Origin: Isosphaera sp.
Lineage (GTDB): Bacteria; Planctomycetota; Planctomycetia; Gemmatales; Gemmataceae
Length of the DNA: 33,591 bases
Assembly: GCA_013822345.1 (NCBI GenBank)
Contig: PNKH01000084.1
Span: forward strand, 1 to 33,591
Direction: 5' to 3'
In this document: in pieces, positions 26,531 through 33,591 of the stretch
How the letters are laid out: the number at the start of each line of letters is the position of its first letter
How positions within the stretch are numbered: the first letter of the stretch is position 1
The notes under the pieces: generated by a model
Database searches by the model: none
What the model saw: the letters and a program-made list of their open reading frames with translations, nothing else
What the model was told of the DNA's origin: nothing
Translations under genes and position numbers: made by a program

Positions 26531-29500
26531 TCACCCCAACCCTTGCCCGCGGAGGACGGCGGCGAGGTCCCGGTGCACCCGGCTGCGGATCAGGAACTCG
26601 TCGTCGTCCAGCCAGTCCCGGACGGCCGGGCCGAGCGCGAAGTCGTCAGTCACCACCGCCCGCACCACCGCGTCGACCAGGCGGAGCGGCTGGAGGGTGA
26701 AGTACCGGTTCGTCGACCCGGACACCTCGACCGGCCCGAGCCGCTGGAACAGCTCCTCCAGCCGGCCGTGCGCCACCCGGGTCGGGGCGGAACCCAGGGC
26801 CTCGGCGTAGGCGACGGCCAGGGGGGTGCGGGTCCGCGGGGTCGCAGCCGGGTCGAGGTACAGCGCGTCCCGCGCCTCGTCGAGCAGCCGCGTCCCCGCC
26901 TCCTCGTCGCCGGCCGCGAACCACCCGGCCGCCAGCGCCACGCCGAGCGGGTCGGCCCCCCGCGCCGACCGCCCCGGGTCGACGACCTGGAGTAGGGCGT
27001 CGGCCCCCGCGCCGGCCCGGCGGGCGGCCCGGAACGCCGGCCCGGCGGCCGCCAGCAGCGCCGGCCGGAGCCGGTCCCCGCCGGCGGTGAGCCGGCGGAC
27101 CAGGTCGGCGACCGCGGCCGGGGTGGGCGGGTCGAGGGCGGCCGCGGCGGCGAACCCGGCGGCCAGCATCCGCCCGCGGTAACGCACCAGCGCCGCCGGC
27201 CGCTCGTCGTCCGGCCACGGCCCGGCGGCGATCCACGCCTCGGCCCAGTCGACCGCCGCCGGGAGGAGGTCGAGCAGGCGGAGGACGGCGGCCTGGTCGA
27301 GCCGGGGCGCGTGCCCGAGGAGAGTGAGCACCACCCGCGGGACGGTGTCGGTAGCCGGGCGGTCGGCGCAGAGCCGGAGGAGGGCGTCGGCCTCGGTCGC
27401 GAGGTCCTCCGGCTCGGGCGACGCGGCCAGCACGCCGAGCCGCTCGCCGAGCCGGTCTGACCCGCGGAACGTCTTGCCGTCCGGGCCGCCGAACGCCCCC
27501 GGCCGGCCGCGCGGCTCCAACACCCGCGACTGCTCGCGGAGCCGCTCGGCGGCGTACCGGGCCAGCTCCGGGAGGGCGTCGAACCGGGCCCGGAGGTCGG
27601 GCGGGAGGCCGGGCTTCGGCGGCCGGCCCTCGACCGCGTCGCGCACCCGGAGGAGGAACAGGTCGCCGAGGGCGGCGTGCAACTTGGGGTCGGCCCCCGG
27701 CCCGGCCGCCGCGGCGACCGCCTTGCGGGCGCGGGCCGCCCAGTCCTTCGCCCGGGTCCGCTCCCCGAGGCACCCGAGGCCCCACGCGAGGAGGAACTGG
27801 GCGTAGGCCGCGGTGCCGTCCGTCTCGGCGTCGAGCCCGGCCCACCGGAGCACCCCGCCGCCGTGCTTCCGCACCCACCCGAGCACCGGCTCCCGGGCCC
27901 GCACCAGGAAGTCGCGGGCGGCCTGGAACCGGTCGGCGGTGGCCGTCCCGTGGAACCGGACGAACGACGGCTCGTCGAGGTCCAGCCCCGGCCCGCGGTC
28001 GCCGAGCCGGGCGAGGACCCGGTCGCGCCACCGGGCCAGGCCGAGGGCGTCCCCGTCGCACGCCCGGGCGGCCGCCAGCCGGGCCAGCCACGCCGCCCGC
28101 ACCGGCACCTCGTCGAACTGCCCGTCGAGCAGGGCGAGGAGGCGGGGGAGGGCGGCCACGTAGCCGGGGTCCGGGGCCGCCCCGGCCGCCGCGACGAACG
28201 CCGCGACCACCCGCCCGACCCCCGGCCGGCCCGGCTCGCCGAGCCACCGCTCGGGGTCGGGGGCGTCGCCGAACTTCCCCGCCCGCAGCTCGGCCGCGAG
28301 CCACTGGCCGAGCCACGCCGGGGGCGGGGTCGGAACCTCCCACACCGCGTTCAGCCAGCACACCGCGGCGTCGGCCGGGTTGCCGGTCGCCCCGTACGCA
28401 GCGGCGAGGTCGGCCCACCGCCCGGCCCGCCCGGCCGGGTCGAGCCGCGGCAGGTCGCGGTACACCCGGTCCTCCAGCTCGCGCCGCCGGGCCGCCCGGT
28501 CGCCGCCGTGCAGGAGGGCGTCCGGCGACGCGACCGCCCGTCCCCCGCGCCCGGCCGGCGGCGGGTCCGGGCGCGGCTCGGGCGTCGGGGTCGCCCGCGC
28601 CGGGAGCAGCCGGGCGACCAGCTTCCGGAGCGACTGCCCCCACCACCCCGGCGCCTCGGGCCGTTCGACCGCCGGCACGTCCGGTTCGTCCGCGAGGTCG
28701 ACGACCGGCTCGGGCTTCGCCGGTGGGTCGGTCGGGGCGGCGAACCGCGGCAGCGGGAACGGGTCGGCGCGCGGCGCGGCGGCGAGCACGCGGGGCGGCG
28801 GGGCTTCGTAGACCAGGCGGTCGGCGAGCGGCCGGAAGGCCGACGCCGGCACGCCGTGGGCGACCAGCCCGCCGGCCGCCGGCTCGACCCACACGACCCG
28901 GTCCGTCGCCGTTCCGAGCACCACGGCCAGCTCGCGCACGCGGGCGGCGGGCTTCAACACCCGGTCCGACGGGACGAACAGCCCGGGCACCCGCGGGTCG
29001 GCGGCGAACCCGCGGAGGAGCAGCGGCAGGGCCGGCGGCAGACGCTTCCCGGCCAGGCGGAGGACCAGCCGGGCGTCCGCCCCGGAAGCCACCGTCGCCA
29101 CCTCCAGCCGCCGCAGCAGGCGCTCGTCGGCGGTCCGGCAGAACGCCCAGAACTCGGCCGCCGCGTCCGGGCCGAGCACCCACAGCGACTCCTCGACCGG
29201 GACCGGCCGGGGGCCGAGCGTGAGGCGGACCGCAACCGGCGGGGGCGACGGGGCAGGGGGGGTGGGCGTGCCGCGCCGGGGCGACAGCCGGAACTCGTCC
29301 GCGGCGGGGGCCGGCACCTCGCCCGCTACCGCCCGCACCGACCGCGGCGGGTCGGCGAGCACGACGCCTCCGCCGGGGACCGGGAGCAGGTCGGGGGCCG
29401 GGTGCCGCCACCCGCACCGCACCCACACCCCCGCGGCCTGCTCGGCGTAAGCCGCCAGCCCCGCCTCCGGGTCGGCCGCGTCGCGGACCAGGCCCGGGGT

Positions 29501-29911
29501 CGTGGCCGCGACACTCACCCATCCGCACGCCGGGTCGGCGTCCGGCAGGCGCACCCCGACCGGGCCGCGGGTCTCGCGGCGGAGGCGGGCGACGAAGGCG
29601 GAGAGCCGCGGGGCGGGGACGACGACCAGGAACGGGCCGGCGGGCGGGTCGGAATCGGGTTGGAGGTCGAGGAGTTCGCCCCAGCTCCCGGCCGGGGCGG
29701 TCGGGACCGCGGCCGCGGCGTGGGTCCGCACCCCGAGGCGGGCGAGGGCGGCGAGCGACTCGCGCGGCACCGGCCCGGCCGGCTCGACCCACACCGGCCC
29801 GGCCGGGTCGTGGCCGGCGGCCGCCGAGGCGCGGGCGACGGCCGGCGGGACCAGCCCGCTCGTCAGGGCCAGCCGCAGGACGCTCGGGTTCGGGAAGCAC
29901 AGCGCCGGCAT
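26531..29911 (-). CDS. Large uncharacterised paralogue A (possible ternary-system bpX-type protein)
   Basis: A 1126-residue protein, collinear with the neighbouring gene at 30029-33550. It starts MPALCFPNPSVLRLALTSGL and has no signal peptide or membrane helix, so cytoplasmic. An N-terminal mixed alpha/beta part (1-390) is followed by a Pro/Arg-rich linker (about 395-470) and a long helical, TPR-like part (470-1126). Blocks shared with the paralogue include AAVCWLNAVWEVPTPPPAW, VPVRAAWLARL, LGLARWRDRVLARL, RLREQSRVLEP and the C-terminal VVTDDFALGPAVRDWLDDDE. No nucleotide-binding motif was found. ATG 29911 is fixed by alignment with the paralogue because no SD is present. I recall planctomycete MoxR-vWA-beta-propeller ternary systems with large accessory proteins of this style, but the link is unverified. 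Followed at 20 nt by hairpin copy 1. Confidence 0.78.
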   Translation of the reverse strand: MPALCFPNPSVLRLALTSGLVPPAVARASAAAGHDPAGPVWVEPAGPVPRESLAALARLGVRTHAAAAVPTAPAGSWGELLDLQPDSDPPAGPFLVVVPAPRLSAFVARLRRETRGPVGVRLPDADPACGWVSVAATTPGLVRDAADPEAGLAAYAEQAAGVWVRCGWRHPAPDLLPVPGGGVVLADPPRSVRAVAGEVPAPAADEFRLSPRRGTPTPPAPSPPPVAVRLTLGPRPVPVEESLWVLGPDAAAEFWAFCRTADERLLRRLEVATVASGADARLVLRLAGKRLPPALPLLLRGFAADPRVPGLFVPSDRVLKPAARVRELAVVLGTATDRVVWVEPAAGGLVAHGVPASAFRPLADRLVYEAPPPRVLAAAPRADPFPLPRFAAPTDPPAKPEPVVDLADEPDVPAVERPEAPGWWGQSLRKLVARLLPARATPTPEPRPDPPPAGRGGRAVASPDALLHGGDRAARRRELEDRVYRDLPRLDPAGRAGRWADLAAAYGATGNPADAAVCWLNAVWEVPTPPPAWLGQWLAAELRAGKFGDAPDPERWLGEPGRPGVGRVVAAFVAAAGAAPDPGYVAALPRLLALLDGQFDEVPVRAAWLARLAAARACDGDALGLARWRDRVLARLGDRGPGLDLDEPSFVRFHGTATADRFQAARDFLVRAREPVLGWVRKHGGGVLRWAGLDAETDGTAAYAQFLLAWGLGCLGERTRAKDWAARARKAVAAAAGPGADPKLHAALGDLFLLRVRDAVEGRPPKPGLPPDLRARFDALPELARYAAERLREQSRVLEPRGRPGAFGGPDGKTFRGSDRLGERLGVLAASPEPEDLATEADALLRLCADRPATDTVPRVVLTLLGHAPRLDQAAVLRLLDLLPAAVDWAEAWIAAGPWPDDERPAALVRYRGRMLAAGFAAAAALDPPTPAAVADLVRRLTAGGDRLRPALLAAAGPAFRAARRAGAGADALLQVVDPGRSARGADPLGVALAAGWFAAGDEEAGTRLLDEARDALYLDPAATPRTRTPLAVAYAEALGSAPTRVAHGRLEELFQRLGPVEVSGSTNRYFTLQPLRLVDAVVRAVVTDDFALGPAVRDWLDDDEFLIRSRVHRDLAAVLRGQGLG

Positions 29912-29945
29912 GCCCGGGAAGTGTAGTGCGCGGCGGCCGGGGTCT

Positions 29946-30017
29946 GGCGAACCGCGACCGTCAGGGAGCGGGTGGTTCTCTCCTCCGGCACCCGCTCCCT
30001 GACGGTCGCGGTTCGCC
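29946..30017. repeat. Long REP-like hairpin, copy 2
   Basis: The arms 29946-29974 and 29989-30017 pair perfectly over 29 bp with a 14-nt loop. The left arm GGCGAACCGCGACCGTCAGG differs from copy 1 by a single C-to-A change, matched by the complementary change in the other arm. It lies 11 nt past the stop of paralogue B and 34 nt upstream of the start of paralogue A, so it would be intercistronic if the two are cotranscribed. Confidence 0.92.
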
Positions 30018-30028
30018 CGGCTCGGATG

Positions 30029-33000
30029 TCACCCGTGGCCCTTCTCCAGCGCCGCCAGGTGCCGCCGCATGTCCGCGTGCACCCGCCGGCGGACGAGGTA
30101 CTCGTCGTCGTCCAGCCACCGCCGGCCGGCCGGGCCGAGGGCGAAGTCGTCGCTCACCACCGCCCGGACCACCTCCTCCACCAGGTTCAGGTGGTACCGG
30201 GAGTAGTACTGGGCGGTGGTCCAGTTGTTGTTGATCTTCTTCTCGTCCATCTTCCGGAACAGCTCGGTGATCCGGGCCAGCCCCGACTCCGACGGCCCCT
30301 GCCCGAGCGCCGCCACGTACGCCCGGGCCAGCGGGGTGTAGTCCTTCGGCTGGAACTTGGCCGCGCCGGACCCGAGCAGCTCGGTCCGGGCCTCGTCCAG
30401 GATCGGGGCGGCCCGGTCCTGCAGCCCGAACGTCAGCCACCCGGCCGCCAGGTTCAGGAGCGTCTGCAGGGCCGCCCCCCACGCCTCCGGCCGGGCCGCG
30501 TGCCGCCGCCGCAGCTCGGCCGGGGTCGCCCCGCGGAGCACCTCGGCGTGCAGCCGGGTCAGGAGCCGGTCGATCTCGTCCCGCAGCCCCAGCTTCTTCA
30601 GGCTCCGCAGACACTGCCCGGCGACCACGTTGATCAGGTTGAACCGGGCCTCCTCCGGGCGGGCGGCGACCAGCCCGGCGAACTCGTCCACCAGCCCCTT
30701 CACCAGGTCCCCGCGGTCGAAGTGACCGGCCAGGAACAGGGCCCGCTCGAGCAACTCGCCCAGCCGCCGGGTGGCGTACGGGGACTCGGCCGGCCCGGGC
30801 CCCGGCCCCCCGGCCAGGGCCGCCGGGACGTACTGCAGGAGCTCCACCGCGAACCCCTCCCCGGCCCGCGGGGCCAGCAGCAGGGTCTCGTGCAGCACCT
30901 CCTGCTGAACCTCCCGCGGCGCCCCGCCCCCGGCCCCCTGCCGGTACAGCCGGCGGACCCGGTCGGCGAGCCGGGCCGGGTCCCGGACGGCGTGCAGGTC
31001 GGACAGCTCCTTCCGCAGGGCGTCCTGGGTCCGGGTGAACAGGGCGTACGGGTCCAGCCGCTCCTGCGGCTCGATCACCCGGGACTGCTCCCGCAGCCGG
31101 TTGATGACGTACTCGGCCCGGGTGAACGGGTTGTTCGTCCCCCCGGCCTTCCCCTTCGCCCGGATGTCCTCCAGCTCGGCCACCAGCTCGGCCGCCAGCG
31201 GCCCGGTCCGGGGCAGCCCGGCCAGCACCTGGTCCACCCGGTACTTGTACGCCTTGAACAGGAAGTTCTGGGTCACCGCCGCCACCACCGCCTCGAAGTG
31301 CCGGGGGTCCTGCCACGCCGCCGGGACCGGCTTCTCCAGCTCCCTCCGGGCGTCCTCCACCAGGGCCCCGGCCCGCGTCCCCTCCTGCAGCCGGGCCAGG
31401 GCGTAGGCGAACAGCAGGTCCACGTAGGGCAGGTTCCGCAGCAGGTGGTCGCCGCCCTGGGCCTGGGCCCGGGCCGACCGCTCCACCCACCTCCGGACCT
31501 CGGCGTGCAGCTCCCCCGCCTTGTCCTTCACCACCCGCAGCCGCTCAGAGTCCTTGTGCCCGGAGAACCGCAGGAACCCGGGCAGGTCCCGCTCCGCCTG
31601 CAGCCCCTGTTCGAGGAGCCGCTGGAGCAGCCGGTCCCGCACCCGCGCCAGCCCGAGCACGTCCGCCCCGGCCAGCTGCGACAGCCGGTAGCCCGCGAGC
31701 CACACCGCCCGCACCGGCAGCGTCCCCTCGTACTTCTCCAGGTACGCCTGGACGGCCGGCAGCCGGGCGGTCAGCCAGGCCGGCACCGGGCTTTGCGCGG
31801 CCAGGGCCAGGAACCCGGCGACCACCGCCCGGCTGTCCTCCTGCGACGGGGCCGGGTTCGCCAGCCGCGTGTCGAACTCGTCCGCCTTCACCGCCCCGGT
31901 CGTCCCCGGCCACTCCGCCCGGGCCCACCCGGCGACCCACCCGGGCGGGGGCGGGTCGGCGTCCCACAGGGCGTTCAGCCAGCAGACCGCGGCCTCGGCC
32001 CGCGACCCCTCCCCGGCGTTGGCCGCCGCCAGCTCCGGCCACAGGGCGACCCGCCCGGGGGCGTCGAGCCCGCCGTCGACCTCCAGGAACTCCTTCTCCA
32101 GCGCCTCCCGGCGGAGCTTCCACTCGCTCGGCGGGCGCGGCGCCTCGGGGGCCGGCAGGAACGCGTCCGCCGGGCGGGCCGCGGCCGGCCTCCCCTTCGC
32201 GCCCTTCGCCGGGGCGGCCGGCCCGCGCGGGCCGCGCGGCTCGTCCTCGTCGCGCCCCTTCCCGTTCTTGTCCCCCTTGTCCGACTTCGGCTTCGGCCCC
32301 CCGCCCGGGTCCCTGCAGACGAAGTGGTCGAAGTCGAACCGGGTCGCCCCGACCCACGCGGCGAGCGGCTCCTGCTCCGCCTCGATGACGTAGTCGACCC
32401 AGTCCTCCAGCGACCGGAACGCCGCGTCCGGGACGCTCTGCGGGGTGAACCCGCCGTCCGCCCCCGGGTGGAGCCACACCACCTGGTCGGCGTCGTCGGC
32501 GAGGAGCTTCCGGACGGCGTCCCGGCGGAGGGTCGGGTGGAGCCGCCGGCCGACCGGGACGAACAGGTTCGGGAGCTTCCAGAACGGCTTGAAGGCGAGG
32601 GCGTCCTCCAGGGCCAGGGCCGGCGGGGCGAGCTTCGACGGGCGGGTCCGGAGCACCACCGTCCGCTTGCCGTCGGGGCCGGCGGCGACGGCGAACATGA
32701 GCCGCTGGGTGAGCCGGTCGTCCGAGTCGCGGACGAGGCCGTCGAGCTGGGCGACCGCGTCCCCGCCGAGCACCCACAGCTCGGGCACGTCGGCGGCGTT
32801 CCCGGCGGCCAGCCGGAGCGGGACGGACATCTTCCCCGGGGCGGCGGCCTCGGCCCACGCCCGCGGGGCGGCCGGGAGCTTGAACTGGAGGGCGTCGTAG
32901 ATGTCCTGGAACGGGGCGTCGTCCAGGTAGACCCACTCCCGCGGGGCGCGGACCAGCAGGAGTTGCCCGTCCGGGGCGCGGACCTGGCCGGCCAGCGGGT

Positions 33001-33550
33001 GGGCGTGGCCGGCCTCGACCCACACCCGCGGGGCCCGCTCCAGGTACGCCCGGACCGCCCCGGCCGTCCCGGCGGCCGACGGGTCGAGGGCCCGCAGCAG
33101 GGTGTAGTACGGCGGGCCGACGACGCGGAGCAGGACGCGGCGCGGGTCCGGGTCGCCGGGGGCGGCGAACCACCGGAACCCCTGCCGGTCGTTCCCGAGC
33201 CGGAGCATCTCTGCGGCGAGCGTCGGCAGATCGTCCGCGTCCGCCAGCTCGAACAGGACCGGGGCCTGGTTCGACACCACCGGGGTGCCGGACTCGCGGA
33301 CGACCGGCAGCACCTGCATCCAGCAGGACACGTCCTCGGGGGCGTCGGTGGCGTGCCGCTTCGACCCCTTCACCCCGAGCTTGTCGAGGCCCCGGACCGT
33401 CGCCTTCGCCAGGCCCGCCGCCGACTCCAGGTAGATCTTCCCGTCCGGGTCGAACGAGACCGCGGCCGGGGAGGTGGTGACCTCCGGCGGGACGACCCCG
33501 CCGGTCAGCGCGAGGCGCAGGGTGTCGGCGTTCGGGAACAGGAGGATCAT
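30029..33550 (-). CDS. Large uncharacterised paralogue B (possible ternary-system bpX-type protein)
   Basis: A 1173-residue protein starting MILLFPNADTLRLALTGGVV, without signal peptide or membrane helices. The N-terminal alpha/beta part (1-400) includes VSCWMQVLPVVRESGTPVVS, APVLFELADADDLPTLAAEM and VVGPPYYTLLRALD. A charged low-complexity linker (about 410-470, KPKSDKGDKNGKGRDEDEPR) follows, then a helical solenoid-like region with AEAAVCWLNALWDADPPPPG, ADVLGLARVRDRLLQRLLEQ, FTRAEYVINRLREQSRVIEP and the C-terminal VVRAVVSDDFALGPAGRRWL. Of the last 35 shared C-terminal positions, 27 are identical to paralogue A. No ATPase or nuclease motif is visible. ATG 33550 is supported by paralogue alignment; no SD is present. 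The gene is 41 bp from the window edge, so upstream partners are out of sight. Function unknown; assignment to a MoxR/vWA-type ternary system is a hypothesis. Confidence 0.8.
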   Translation of the reverse strand: MILLFPNADTLRLALTGGVVPPEVTTSPAAVSFDPDGKIYLESAAGLAKATVRGLDKLGVKGSKRHATDAPEDVSCWMQVLPVVRESGTPVVSNQAPVLFELADADDLPTLAAEMLRLGNDRQGFRWFAAPGDPDPRRVLLRVVGPPYYTLLRALDPSAAGTAGAVRAYLERAPRVWVEAGHAHPLAGQVRAPDGQLLLVRAPREWVYLDDAPFQDIYDALQFKLPAAPRAWAEAAAPGKMSVPLRLAAGNAADVPELWVLGGDAVAQLDGLVRDSDDRLTQRLMFAVAAGPDGKRTVVLRTRPSKLAPPALALEDALAFKPFWKLPNLFVPVGRRLHPTLRRDAVRKLLADDADQVVWLHPGADGGFTPQSVPDAAFRSLEDWVDYVIEAEQEPLAAWVGATRFDFDHFVCRDPGGGPKPKSDKGDKNGKGRDEDEPRGPRGPAAPAKGAKGRPAAARPADAFLPAPEAPRPPSEWKLRREALEKEFLEVDGGLDAPGRVALWPELAAANAGEGSRAEAAVCWLNALWDADPPPPGWVAGWARAEWPGTTGAVKADEFDTRLANPAPSQEDSRAVVAGFLALAAQSPVPAWLTARLPAVQAYLEKYEGTLPVRAVWLAGYRLSQLAGADVLGLARVRDRLLQRLLEQGLQAERDLPGFLRFSGHKDSERLRVVKDKAGELHAEVRRWVERSARAQAQGGDHLLRNLPYVDLLFAYALARLQEGTRAGALVEDARRELEKPVPAAWQDPRHFEAVVAAVTQNFLFKAYKYRVDQVLAGLPRTGPLAAELVAELEDIRAKGKAGGTNNPFTRAEYVINRLREQSRVIEPQERLDPYALFTRTQDALRKELSDLHAVRDPARLADRVRRLYRQGAGGGAPREVQQEVLHETLLLAPRAGEGFAVELLQYVPAALAGGPGPGPAESPYATRRLGELLERALFLAGHFDRGDLVKGLVDEFAGLVAARPEEARFNLINVVAGQCLRSLKKLGLRDEIDRLLTRLHAEVLRGATPAELRRRHAARPEAWGAALQTLLNLAAGWLTFGLQDRAAPILDEARTELLGSGAAKFQPKDYTPLARAYVAALGQGPSESGLARITELFRKMDEKKINNNWTTAQYYSRYHLNLVEEVVRAVVSDDFALGPAGRRWLDDDEYLVRRRVHADMRRHLAALEKGHG

Positions 33551-33591
33551 GGGAGCGGGCGTACTGGGGGTGCGGGGTGCGGTAACCGCGT

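Overview
The window is very GC-rich DNA with dense gene packing, Shine-Dalgarno (SD) sites of the GGAGG type, a Tat-exported DUF1501 protein, CsrA fused to signalling domains, and very large Pro/Ala/Arg-rich paralogues. Together these point to a planctomycete, most likely a member of the Gemmataceae. This assignment is inferred from gene content and was not checked by a search.

Left part (1-14058): a truncated IS4/IS701-like transposase remnant and a secreted TPR protein read rightward. They are followed by eight consecutive leftward genes from 14058 down to 2625: a short HPF/RaiA-type ribosome-hibernation protein, a TerB-like protein, a zf-TFIIB zinc-ribbon protein, a P2-type cation ATPase, a coiled-coil/PepSY secreted protein, a Glu dehydrogenase broken by two lesions, a giant CheB-CheR-PAS-histidine kinase-receiver protein, and a CsrA-(HisKA-like)-receiver fusion. 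Gaps are 27-102 bp, so much of this may be one stress or stationary-phase transcription unit.

Centre (14059-22276): an NhaR-like LysR regulator is divergent from that gene string, with a palindromic operator candidate in the shared promoter region. Next come a membrane Ser/Thr kinase with a helical extracytoplasmic sensor and a leftward three-gene type I secretion/efflux operon (ABC exporter, HlyD-like adaptor, TolC-like outer membrane factor). The ABC protein has two His-rich segments and non-canonical nucleotide-binding motifs.

Right part (22277-33591): a DUF2294 gene, a decayed IS630-family element with recognisable terminal inverted repeats, a DUF1501 gene without its usual cytochrome partner, and two very large collinear paralogues (1126 and 1173 residues). 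Each paralogue is followed directly by a near-identical long perfect hairpin (33 and 29 bp stems) of a REP-like family. The paralogue pair is the best candidate for an under-described system. It may be the large-protein part of a MoxR/vWA-type ternary system whose ATPase genes would lie beyond the right edge, but no ATPase is visible here to confirm this.
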